In this document: positions 28,052 through 35,712 of the stretch, piece after piece
Layout: each line of letters starts with the position of its first letter
Numbering within the stretch: position 1 is the stretch's first letter
NCBI GenBank assembly: GCA_964591455.1
Contig: CAZQDZ010000011.1
Span: forward strand, 51,573-115,572
Length of the DNA: 64,000 nt
Source of the DNA: RFSX01 sp964591455
Lineage (GTDB): Bacteria; Bacteroidota; Bacteroidia; Chitinophagales; Saprospiraceae
Direction: 5' to 3'
Made by a program: the position numbers and the translations under genes
The notes under the pieces: model-generated
Told to the model about the DNA's origin: nothing
The model's input: only the letters and a program-made list of their open reading frames with translations
The model's database searches: none

Positions 28052-28130
28052 TCCACAAGGTCGAGACAGGCCAGATTCTGACAATTTTGTCTGTTCGGCT
28101 ACCCCCGGCCCCTAAAGGGGAGTCCGCACC

Positions 28131-28160
28131 GCTAAGTTCTAAAGCTATTAGAAATGATGC
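28131..28160 (+). repeat. Degenerate repeat, copy C (partial)
   Basis: GCTAAGTTCTAAAGCTATTA then GAAATGATGC resembles the first 30 bases of copies A and B. It is less similar than they are to each other. A short GC-rich palindrome, GCCCCTAAAGGGG (28108-28120), lies just before it. Confidence 0.4.
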
Positions 28161-28215
28161 TTAGTCACTCTTTTGGTTGTACCAGTGCACCGTGAATCGG
28201 TGCACCTATAAAGGA

Positions 28216-28986
28216 TCAGTCCTCAGCATTACCCATCGCTCGGGCCTTGAGCTTTTGTAAGAAAGGACTTGCAAAGATGAAATTGTGTAAGATTTCGTTT
28301 GTGCTATCCAGCACCTCGTCCTTGGTCCCTTGCCAGGCTAATTTACCCAGATGAAGAAGGCAGATATTCTCCCCAATTTCCATCACAGAGTTCATATCAT
28401 GCGTATTGATGATGGTAGTTATCTGATTGGCATCAGTGATATCTGTGAGAAGACTATCAATCTTAATGGCTGTTTTAGGATCTAGCCCAGAATTAGGTTC
28501 ATCAGCAAATAGGTACTTCGGTTTCAGAACTATCGCCCTAGCGATGCCTACTCTCTTCTGCATCCCGCCAGATATCTCAGAAGGAAACTTCTTATTGACA
28601 CCTTCCATATTGACCTGCTCTAGGCAATAATCGACTCTTTCTAATTTTTCCTTGGCTGTCATCTTGGTGAACATATCCATTGGGAATCGGATATTTTCCT
28701 CCACCGTCATAGAATCAAATAAGGCATTACCCTGAAAAAGCATGCCTACTTCCATGCGCAATTGCCTCAGGTCCTTCTTATTCAGACAACAAAGGTCCTT
28801 ATCATCATACCAGACAGCGCCTGCTGAAGGATCCATCAAGCCTACTAATATCTTTAGTAAGACGGTTTTTCCAGCACCAGATTTGCCTATGATAAGATTA
28901 GTCTTCTGTCTCTCAAAGGTGAAGTCGATGCCTTTGAGGACATGATTCTCATCGAAGCTTTTATGTATGCCTTCAGCTCTAATCAT
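28216..28986 (-). CDS. mlaF: ABC transporter ATP-binding protein, MlaF-like
   Basis: 256 residues. The Walker A motif GKSGAGKTVL lies near residue 33, the ABC signature SGGMQKR near 140, and Walker B in YLFADEPNSGLD with a downstream switch His in INTHDMNS. These, and the Mla-type order with an MlaE permease 3 bp upstream, identify the ATPase of a lipid-transport system that moves phospholipids between the inner and outer membranes. No MlaD substrate-binding gene follows; a non-coding region begins directly. An 8 bp hairpin lies 11 bp beyond the stop, without a good T run. Confidence 0.88.
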   Translation of the reverse strand: MIRAEGIHKSFDENHVLKGIDFTFERQKTNLIIGKSGAGKTVLLKILVGLMDPSAGAVWYDDKDLCCLNKKDLRQLRMEVGMLFQGNALFDSMTVEENIRFPMDMFTKMTAKEKLERVDYCLEQVNMEGVNKKFPSEISGGMQKRVGIARAIVLKPKYLFADEPNSGLDPKTAIKIDSLLTDITDANQITTIINTHDMNSVMEIGENICLLHLGKLAWQGTKDEVLDSTNEILHNFIFASPFLQKLKARAMGNAED

Positions 28987-28989
28987 GGA

Positions 28990-29736
28990 TTATCCGGTTA
29001 ATAGTACAGCGATAATATAATCAGCAATGAGGATGACAATGATGCCAAAGACAACGGCTCGTGTGCTTGCCTGACCTAGCTCTATATTTCCGCCTTTGAC
29101 AAAGTAACCTTGGTAGCAAGCTATGGAAGTAAGGATATAAGCAAAGACAAAGGCCTTGATATACATAATGACCACATTCCATGGAATAAAGAAGGACCGC
29201 AGCCCTTCCACAAATTCCTCATGAGAATAGGCTCCTGAATAAGTAGTCGCAAAATAACCACCAGCTATACTCACGATCGCAGATACTGACACCAGGATAG
29301 GTATCATAATTAAAGCAGCGATGAGTTTGGGCAATACCAAATAAGAAGAGGTATTGACTCCCATAATCTCCATAGCATCGATATGCTCCTTCTGTCTCAT
29401 GCCCCCTATCTCAGACGAAATATTAGATCCTACCTTGCCGGCAAGAATAATAGATGAGAAAGTCACTGCCAATTCTATGATGGCCATATCCCTGACGATG
29501 TATCCGATGTAGTAACTCGGAATCATGGTCCCTTCTAACTGATAGGTGAATTGTACGGCAGTCACCGCACCAATAAAGATGGAAACGACAAAGATGATCA
29601 TTAGAGAACCCACGCCGATGTCATACATCTGGCGGATGGTTTCCTTATAGTACATGCCCCAGTTTTCAGGTAGCCTGAATATCTGGCCATGCCAACTTAC
29701 AAATCGTCCAATGTGAAATAGGATATTACCGCCCAT
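28990..29736 (-). CDS. mlaE: ABC transporter permease, MlaE-like
   Basis: 248 residues with five or six inner-membrane helices. The family signature is present in FSSIILAGKVGSNISSEIGG followed by MRQKEHIDAMEIMGVN, corresponding to the MlaE motif A-G-R-x-G-x-x-x-x-A-E-L-G-x-M-x-x-x-E-Q-x-D-A. Late segments (VKGGNIELGQASTRAVV) also match. It pairs with the ATPase gene 3 bp downstream. Together they should form the membrane core of a phospholipid-transport system; an MCE-domain partner must be elsewhere if it exists. Confidence 0.9.
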   Translation of the reverse strand: MGGNILFHIGRFVSWHGQIFRLPENWGMYYKETIRQMYDIGVGSLMIIFVVSIFIGAVTAVQFTYQLEGTMIPSYYIGYIVRDMAIIELAVTFSSIILAGKVGSNISSEIGGMRQKEHIDAMEIMGVNTSSYLVLPKLIAALIMIPILVSVSAIVSIAGGYFATTYSGAYSHEEFVEGLRSFFIPWNVVIMYIKAFVFAYILTSIACYQGYFVKGGNIELGQASTRAVVFGIIVILIADYIIAVLLTG

Positions 29737-29849
29737 AGTTCGAGGTGCAAATGTACGTCAACTACTACTGTCTTCGTTAATTGCTTTTGTTTTTCTTTAT
29801 GACCTTAAGTAGACATTAGTGTAAACCAGAATATTAAATCCAAACGCTT

Positions 29850-30521
29850 TCAATTAGAATTATAGATCACTTGCATATTTGGTCTTTCTGTAAAGAAATA
29901 GTGTATCCAGATATAGAAATGATTAAAAGCAGCCATATATAACGCCGCCTTCGAATTCAATAATAACCCAGGAATCCAAAGTGCTAGGAATCCAAAAACA
30001 TACATCGCATTGGGAGTAAACCTAAAAATGCCATCTTTTACCAATGGCATTTCTCTATATCGATCAGGTTGGAAGTGATCTATGCCTATGGCTCTATCAA
30101 ATCCGAAATAAGTTCTAATAGAGTAGGCTAAATAGATGGATATCATCCCCAGTAGGGCTGAAATCAGAATAGCTATTGTCTGATTCATCTCTAACGAAGA
30201 TCGGTTAGAATAGGCGAGAGCCAACACCGTAATTGGACGTAAGGCAATTAAGAGGGCAAACCCCACCTTGTATAATACATATCCCTTTGACCCAAAGGTC
30301 TTTGTTATATATTGATAGTATAACTGTGAACGCCAACAAAGAAGCACATACACTTGGTGGATGACTGGGATTAGGAAAGCCAATAACAGCCACTGAGAAG
30401 TGTTGAGAATCCAACTACCTTGAAGCACAGTAAGGTCTAGTTGGCTTACCTTCCTCAACAAAATAGCTAATACAATGAGCCACAGTAAATGCCAATGTTG
30501 ATATTGTAATATTTTCAACAT
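29850..30521 (-). CDS. Integral membrane protein of the phospholipid/isoprenylcysteine methyltransferase type
   Basis: 223 residues with about six hydrophobic segments. The C-terminal part resembles the PEMT/ICMT fold: MPLVKDGIFRFTPNAMYVFG, then a helix hairpin and HYFFTERPNMQVIY, similar to the E-x-P-D-x-x-x-x-Y ending of these membrane methyltransferases. That segment would bind S-adenosylmethionine near the membrane surface. The substrate cannot be told. It is separated from mlaE by 113 bp and is divergent from the SDR gene. The family call is by motif shape only. Confidence 0.6.
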   Translation of the reverse strand: MLKILQYQHWHLLWLIVLAILLRKVSQLDLTVLQGSWILNTSQWLLLAFLIPVIHQVYVLLCWRSQLYYQYITKTFGSKGYVLYKVGFALLIALRPITVLALAYSNRSSLEMNQTIAILISALLGMISIYLAYSIRTYFGFDRAIGIDHFQPDRYREMPLVKDGIFRFTPNAMYVFGFLALWIPGLLLNSKAALYMAAFNHFYIWIHYFFTERPNMQVIYNSN

Positions 30522-30629
30522 GATTAAAATTACGATTACATTTCATACATAGGCTATTAATTCCACATGCATTTGCCTTCAATACTAGTTGAGATTAAAT
30601 ACTTAAGTTCGCAACACAAATAGGTAATA

Positions 30630-31334
30630 ATGAATGCAATCATCACTGGAGGCACCAAAGGAATAGGCCGCGCAATTGCTGCTAAGCTCGCTTCTAATAA
30701 TTATAATCTGGTTATCTGCTCAAGGAACACAGCAGATTTGAATATGGCTAAGGAGGCCTTAGATAAATTAGGTGCTGGCACAATCCATACGATGCAAGTC
30801 GACGTCAGTAAGAAAGAGGAGGTCTTAGCTTTCGCTGAATTTTGTAAGAAATCACTCAATCAGATAGATATACTTATCAATAATGCAGGAGTATTCTATC
30901 CTGGTGCCATCTGTGAAGAGGAAGACGGCGCACTGGAAAGTATGATAGAGACTAACTTGTACAGTGCCTACCATCTCACTCGCCAGCTTGTACCGACGAT
31001 GAAAGCCCAAAAGTCAGGCTTTATAATAAATATGGCATCCATTGCCAGCTTCATGGCTTATCCTAATGGCGGCTCATACAGCATATCAAAATTTGCGCTG
31101 CGTGGATTTTCTATGGTCCTTAGAGAAGAGCTCAAAGAGGATAGTATCAAAGTAACCACAGTCATGCCGGGTGCAACTTGGTCTCATTCGTGGGCTGGCA
31201 TGAAAGATCAGTTGCCTGAGTCTCGACTGATGCAAGCAGATGATATAGCCAATTCTATCTGGAATATTATTAATCTCAGTAAGGCAGCTGTCGTAGAAGA
31301 GATTATCCTACGTCCGCAATTGGGCGATCTCTAA
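30630..31334 (+). CDS. Short-chain dehydrogenase/reductase (SDR)
   Basis: 234 residues, classical SDR length. The nucleotide-binding TGGTKGIG lies at residues 7-14, NNAG near 86, the catalytic Ser in NMASIASF near 137, and YSISK near 150. The Arg after the first strand (CSRN) suggests NADPH preference. The substrate is not predictable. The stop overlaps the next start by one base (TAATG), so it is translationally coupled to the DUF429 gene. Confidence 0.9.
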   Translation: MNAIITGGTKGIGRAIAAKLASNNYNLVICSRNTADLNMAKEALDKLGAGTIHTMQVDVSKKEEVLAFAEFCKKSLNQIDILINNAGVFYPGAICEEEDGALESMIETNLYSAYHLTRQLVPTMKAQKSGFIINMASIASFMAYPNGGSYSISKFALRGFSMVLREELKEDSIKVTTVMPGATWSHSWAGMKDQLPESRLMQADDIANSIWNIINLSKAAVVEEIILRPQLGDL

Positions 31335-31918
31335 TGTCTGCTTCTAAGTTGGATTGGATAGGCGTGGACTACGGCTCTAAATTGGCAGGTACGACCGCTA
31401 TCTGTTATCAATCTGATGAGGGATTGGTTGTACTACAGTCAGAAAAGAAATCAGATGCGGATGTTTTTCTTTCCGACTTTATAAATGAACATCAACCTAC
31501 TGTTATTTATCTCGATGCACCTCTGAGCCTACCTAGTGTATATACCAGCAAGGGTGAAGATTATTTTTATCGTTCTTGTGATCGCTTAACCAAGGCAATG
31601 TCTCCGATGTTTCTTGGAGGCTTAACGGCTAGGGCTATGCGACTCTCTGCTTCTTTTCCAGAAATAGAATTCAGAGAATGCTACCCGGGCTATTTTGTCA
31701 GGAATAATCCAGCTTACTCAGAATTCTATCTCAAGAAAAAACCCTATACAGATACCCTTGAGAAAATGCTCTCTAAAGCGTATAAGCAGACGTTAACTTT
31801 GGCACTCACTAACTGGCATCAACTGGACGCCTTCATATGTTACCTGATAGGTGTCAAGCAGGTGTCGGGTGCTGGCAAAGTCTTAGGTGATGCAGCAGAG
31901 GGATTAATCTACGTCTAA
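31334..31918 (+). CDS. DUF429 family protein (predicted RNase H-like nuclease)
   Basis: 194 residues. The opening DWIGVDYGSKLAGTTAICY resembles the RNase H-like first strand with a conserved Asp. VIYLDAPLSLP carries a second acidic residue, and FRECYPGYFVRN and NWHQLDAFICYLIG hold the later family blocks (E-x-Y-P and D-A). DUF429 proteins are predicted nucleases of unknown biological role. The gene starts in the stop codon of the SDR and converges on the HTH gene, their stop codons overlapping (CTAA). Confidence 0.78.
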   Translation: MSASKLDWIGVDYGSKLAGTTAICYQSDEGLVVLQSEKKSDADVFLSDFINEHQPTVIYLDAPLSLPSVYTSKGEDYFYRSCDRLTKAMSPMFLGGLTARAMRLSASFPEIEFRECYPGYFVRNNPAYSEFYLKKKPYTDTLEKMLSKAYKQTLTLALTNWHQLDAFICYLIGVKQVSGAGKVLGDAAEGLIYV

Positions 31919-32178
31919 TCTGTATATTCCAAAATATCTCCTGGTTGGCATTCTAGTGCTTTGCAGATGATTGCTAGGGTAGAGAACCGAATGGCTTTGG
32001 CTTTTCCAGATTTAAGGATAGATAAGTTGGCTTGTGTAATGCCAATGATCTCTGCCAATTCTTTGCTCTTCATTTTTCGCTTTGCGAGCATCACATCGAG
32101 ATTTACAACTAGAGATAACAAAAGTGCAAGTTCTTGATTGCGATGAATCGAAAATCTTGGAAGAATAAAAAAAGCCAC
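31915..32178 (-). CDS. Small Cro/C1-type HTH regulator (YozG-like)
   Basis: Up to 87 residues. The domain NLDVMLAKRKMKSKELAEII, then GITQANLSILKSGKAKAIRF, and the ending CQPGDILEYTD match the compact YozG-type regulators, usually about 65-75 residues. The ATG at 32178 adds about 20 residues that are not typical of the family, and their DNA (32138-32174) recurs in a non-coding place at 41115. The true start is therefore probably further in, for example a TTG at 32121. Such regulators are often paired with a DUF2975 membrane protein gene, which is absent here. Its stop overlaps that of the DUF429 gene. Confidence 0.75.
   Translation of the reverse strand: MAFFILPRFSIHRNQELALLLSLVVNLDVMLAKRKMKSKELAEIIGITQANLSILKSGKAKAIRFSTLAIICKALECQPGDILEYTD
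32138..32174 (-). repeat. 37 bp element shared with 41115-41151, copy 1
   Basis: TTGCGATGAATCG then AAAATCTTGGAAGAATAAAA on the plus strand differs from the second copy at two positions. It lies immediately beyond a minus-strand terminator in both places and overlaps the putative N-terminal extension of the HTH gene here. Confidence 0.7.
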
Positions 32179-32196
32179 AACTTAGTACTTGCAGCT
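32167..32196 (-). terminator. Terminator of the 558-residue T9SS protein gene
   Basis: On the minus strand AGCTGCAA and TTGTGGCT pair across an 8-base loop (two G-U pairs), then TTTTTTT. It lies 20 bp after the stop codon. Confidence 0.75.
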
Positions 32197-32216
32197 TTTC
32201 TTTTAATTTCCTATCT

Positions 32217-33893
32217 CTAAATCTTTACAAATTGTCTTACGGTTTTCTCACCGTCCTTTCCTGTGATTGTTAGCAGATATGTGCCTATATTATAGTCAGC
32301 AATAGAAAGCTGTATTACTTTTGACTGACCGATATTTTGACTCATCATTAGTCTTCCTGTCATATCCCGTATTTCTATCTTTCCCTCCCTAGCTTCATCC
32401 AGCTCCAGTGTCAGTTGTTCTTCTGCTGGGTTAGGACTTATGGTGATAGAGTAGGCATCTGAAACCGATACCTCATCTGTAGATGTAGTGCCCAAGAAAT
32501 CTGCTGTATCTATCCTAAACCACTCTGGATGCCAGGATTTCTTATCGCCATTAACAAAACAAGAATGTGTAAATCGCATGAGTATGTCACCGTCTTCCAA
32601 GACGAAAAACTTATCTACAAATCCCACCCACTCAGAAGTAGTCAAACTTACTCTCTTGAGTAAGTCTAAAGTTCCCAATTCATTTGATCTATATAATTCT
32701 AGATAAGACGGACCGACATCTTCGAAAATTGGATTAAATACATAAACCCGATCTCCAACTATACCTACATGTCTTCTAAGTGTTCTTTGAAGATCTAATT
32801 GATTGTTAGCTATATAGAATCTACTTATCAAATTAAATGAGCGGTCAAGAAGTAAATAAAATTCCTCGCAAGGCCACTGATTGAAACCAAGGGTTAAATC
32901 GCTACAGCCATGCAATAGTATTCGGTCACTTGTTACTTCAAATACCTCTAAATGACTAAATTCCGTAAACCCAAAGGTCTTGACATCTACCTCTCTCAAT
33001 CGATTAAAATCCTTATCATATTCCGTCAAAATGCCTTCGAAACTATGATTAACATCTTCTTTGGGATAATAATGCTCTATATACAAATAGGTATTCTCTG
33101 GTGTAAATGTGAATCGTGGCCTGTCTTGTATAATGCCATCAAGTAACAATCTGTCACTAAATCGACCTGCAACGACAGTGTCTTCCTTGGTCTTAAGATA
33201 TCCATTACTATCATATACCGTTCTGGTAAGGTTGAATCCCTTGCCAACTTCAAAATTTCTCTTGTCTTGAAAGGTGACCAAACTATCTAGAAAAAAACTA
33301 GTGTATGCAAAATCTCTAGTCTTTTGTATCGACTGTATCAAGGTATCTTCATCAGATGGTGTATAATCCAAAAGTTTCTCACCTGTAATAAGATCGTATT
33401 CCTTTCTGAAATAGACACCTTCTAATTGGCGCTCAAAGTTTGCTATGTCCGTGTAAATAGAATCAGCTTGCGCATCTCTAAAGCCATAGATTACAAATTT
33501 CTCATCCACTATTCCTGCCTGGAATATCTCTTCTCTATGCGTTAATGTTCTTAGATCTTCTATAATTTTCCATTTCAATTCTCCTGTTTCCAAATCTATT
33601 TTTTCTATGATAGCGCCAGACACATCTCTGTCAATTCTGCTTTTCACTAAAGAGTAGAGGTAATTACCGTTTACAAATGAGCCCTCTTCCACAGACAAAT
33701 GCTCCATTCCATCAGGGTAAAATGTTTGTCGGAATCCAGCAGTATCTGTATATCCGATAATAGTGCTATCTATTGTAAGGTGTCGCCATGCTGGGGTAAT
33801 GTCCTCGAAACCAATGGCCACATAATCACATATTTGTGACTGTAACGGTAGTATGTAAAAGATTATACAAAGTTGTAATAGTGATTTTCTCAT
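32217..33893 (-). CDS. T9SS type A sorting domain-containing secreted protein
   Basis: 558 residues. The signal peptide ends near LPLQSQ. The body has no catalytic motif I recognise; it consists of repeated strand-rich segments with DRDVSGAIIEKIDLETGELK and LLDRSFNLISRFY, suggesting a propeller-like fold. The C-terminus is a standard sorting domain: ITISPNPAEEQLTLEL, then EIRDMTGRLMMSQNIG and IGTYLLTITGKDGEKTVRQF. It should be exported by T9SS and removed or attached at this domain. The gene follows a Cys-rich lipoprotein gene in the same direction, separated by a strong hairpin, and ends at a terminator. Confidence 0.85.
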   Translation of the reverse strand: MRKSLLQLCIIFYILPLQSQICDYVAIGFEDITPAWRHLTIDSTIIGYTDTAGFRQTFYPDGMEHLSVEEGSFVNGNYLYSLVKSRIDRDVSGAIIEKIDLETGELKWKIIEDLRTLTHREEIFQAGIVDEKFVIYGFRDAQADSIYTDIANFERQLEGVYFRKEYDLITGEKLLDYTPSDEDTLIQSIQKTRDFAYTSFFLDSLVTFQDKRNFEVGKGFNLTRTVYDSNGYLKTKEDTVVAGRFSDRLLLDGIIQDRPRFTFTPENTYLYIEHYYPKEDVNHSFEGILTEYDKDFNRLREVDVKTFGFTEFSHLEVFEVTSDRILLHGCSDLTLGFNQWPCEEFYLLLDRSFNLISRFYIANNQLDLQRTLRRHVGIVGDRVYVFNPIFEDVGPSYLELYRSNELGTLDLLKRVSLTTSEWVGFVDKFFVLEDGDILMRFTHSCFVNGDKKSWHPEWFRIDTADFLGTTSTDEVSVSDAYSITISPNPAEEQLTLELDEAREGKIEIRDMTGRLMMSQNIGQSKVIQLSIADYNIGTYLLTITGKDGEKTVRQFVKI

Positions 33894-33911
33894 GGTGATT
33901 TGGTTTTGTAT

Positions 33912-33952
33912 AGTAACAGAAGAAGGTCCTCTTTCATACCTTCTTTGTTACT
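33912..33952. other. Strong intergenic hairpin between lipoprotein and T9SS genes
   Basis: AGTAACA-G-AAGAAGGT pairs with ACCTTCTT-TGTTACT, giving 15 bp with one bulged G and a 10-base loop. No T run follows on either strand, so it may be an mRNA processing or stability hairpin between two same-strand genes rather than a terminator. Confidence 0.6.
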
Positions 33953-33967
33953 GCTTTGATTGGTCAT

Positions 33968-34654
33968 CTAAAATCTACATCTATCAGGTATACAAACGCC
34001 TACACCGATGCCAGTACATGGTGTTGTCTGACTACTGGAGCAATTGCCTTGTATATTAATTGCATCTTCTACTATCTCGATTAAGTCTCCATTAGCTCTA
34101 CACCATCTTGTCCGTTCTATACAACATCCTGTAGCACCACTACTACATGGTAGAAATATAATCGGGAATGGCCCACCGACAGGACCTATGCCTTGGCACC
34201 GCTGCACACAACTTTTTTTTATATAATTGGATAAAAACGTTGTTGAACTATTACAATTATTTATATCATCATTATCTCTTATATGTAGTCTAATGAAAAT
34301 CCTATACGCCTCCTCTATTTGCTCTATGGTTAAGTCGCAATTGGCGTCTTCTGGCGTTACATCTACTTCTTCGTAATTAATTTCACCATTGCAAGTTGTC
34401 ACATTCATTCTGACTGTTACTCCAGATGGACAAGCTAGGAAGCCAAAAGATTCTGTCTCAATAATTGCATCTTCACAATTTTCACCCGAAGGCACACAAG
34501 ACTCTTGTGATCTAGAGTCCAATGCTAGGTTTTGTTGTGCACTATTATTGGTTTCGTCAGAACAGGAGTACATAAGTATGAGTGAGCAGCAAAAAATGAG
34601 TCCTAGGAATGTAGAATGTAGAATGTAGAATGTGGAAAATTTTATATTCTTCAT
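33968..34654 (-). CDS. Cys-rich lipoprotein of unknown function
   Basis: 228 residues. The N-terminus has a hydrophobic segment with the lipobox LMYSC and an acidic or polar spacer (SDETNNSAQQN), predicting an outer-membrane lipoprotein. The mature part has about 16 further Cys, including CC and CQGIGPVGG-type loops near the end (CIPDRC), suggesting disulfide bonding. I recognise no family. Part of the signal peptide (STFYILHSTFLG) is encoded by a 7 bp tandem repeat. It lies 74 bp upstream of the T9SS cargo gene and divergent from a long leader region. Confidence 0.7.
   Translation of the reverse strand: MKNIKFSTFYILHSTFLGLIFCCSLILMYSCSDETNNSAQQNLALDSRSQESCVPSGENCEDAIIETESFGFLACPSGVTVRMNVTTCNGEINYEEVDVTPEDANCDLTIEQIEEAYRIFIRLHIRDNDDINNCNSSTTFLSNYIKKSCVQRCQGIGPVGGPFPIIFLPCSSGATGCCIERTRWCRANGDLIEIVEDAINIQGNCSSSQTTPCTGIGVGVCIPDRCRF
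34607..34634 (-). repeat. Four 7 bp tandem repeats inside a signal-peptide coding region
   Basis: Three GAATGTA units and one GAATGTG, read on the plus strand. The translated minus strand gives hydrophobic residues FYILHSTF in the signal peptide. A unit change would shift the frame. Confidence 0.8.
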
Positions 34655-35712
34655 GATAAATAGAAGTTTGTAGAGCCTACATAAGGTGAAGACTCCTGTT
34701 AAGTAATCGCTATAATTATTAGCAATATAGCAAAACTGTAGATATTTATATGTCTTACAATAACATTTTCCATAGCATATATCTCAATTATGTAAAATGG
34801 CACAATAAAAGATGGAGGACTATATAGTTAGTTTTTATTTGAGTAACAAAATTGTGATTTAGAAACAATTCTAGTTTCTACAAAGAGAATCTAGCACCCT
34901 GAAAGAAGCATATCCTATGTAAGCTTAACTGTGGCCGAAGGATTTATACTTGCTACATTTTGTCCTATAAAATTCAAAGTTGACAATCGCATATTTATTC
35001 AAATCAAAGAAACCGAAGCCAAATTAATTCCTATCTGTTTCCGTGCGAATGAGAAAATCAAAACCTAAGAGCAATAACAATTGAGAGGTACTTGTCAAAG
35101 GTAGAATATAATTAAGACTAGACTATTGATTTGCTTTCTGCCATTATTCCCATGTAAACAAAAGCCGATTGGCAAGATTTTACAGCATTACAAATTGTTA
35201 ATGCATAATTATTCTTACAATAATAAAGTCGATTAAACAGAGTTTGTTAGTCAAAGACATGAACTTATAGATTGTTTGATTTGTGCAATTATATAGCTTA
35301 AATACGTATAAGTATTTGAGAATTAATTAGCTATATAAATATTAAAAATAATATGAGTTTTTTCTATATGTTAAAACCCACTTATTGTTATCTAAAGAGT
35401 GTTATTGTCATTTAAATTAGATTAGGACTAATTAAATTCCTTAAAAGGGATTGGACAACTTTTCTCCAATTTGATAGTCCTGACTTATATAAGAATTTTG
35501 ATTATATGCGTACACGTGAACGTGTATAATTTTATGTAAAATTTTGAATGTCAGCAAAGTCTACAAGCGAGGTATAGGTTTATTTCTCTCGTTTCTTTAT
35601 AGACTTTACTGAAGATCTGTTTCTAATTCTGCAAGCGCAAGAATATTCCGAATCATGCGAAAGTAATTTTATTACTAATATGGAAGTAGGACTTAATAAC
35701 AACCCATTAATT
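34655..35712. other. 1.06 kb AT-rich non-coding region upstream of the metalloprotease
   Basis: No ORF here is convincing. Three structures stand out. TTATATAGCT (35289-35298) and AGCTATATAA (35329-35338) form a perfect 10 bp inverted repeat enclosing AAATAC/GTATTT. AGGACTA (35424-35430) pairs with TAGTCCT (35475-35481), enclosing TTCC/GGGA and ATTGG/CCAAT, a possible three-way junction. TACACG-TGAA-CGTGTA (35511-35526) is a small perfect hairpin. The region may hold a long 5' leader or decayed genes. Confidence 0.45.

Larger units (their letters stand above)
26882..28215. other. 1.3 kb gene-free region rich in hairpins and repeats
   Basis: No convincing CDS is present. Bases 27104-27114 and 27137-27147 form a perfect 11 bp inverted repeat (TTATATATGAT / ATCATATATAA). 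GAGTGG/CCACTC (27248-27267) and GATGC-TTTAGC/GCTAAAGTGCATC (27284-27317) make two further hairpins. GAGCCTGAGT/ACTTGGGCTT (27358-27383), with a short T run, looks like a plus-strand terminator. A structured segment lies at 27616-27752. A long hairpin brackets 27864-27920 (AGAGCC/GGCTCT). GTGCACCG/CGGTGCAC (28185-28205) forms a perfect 8 bp hairpin just after the mlaF stop. Several blocks look like dispersed intergenic repeats (separate entries). Confidence 0.6.
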
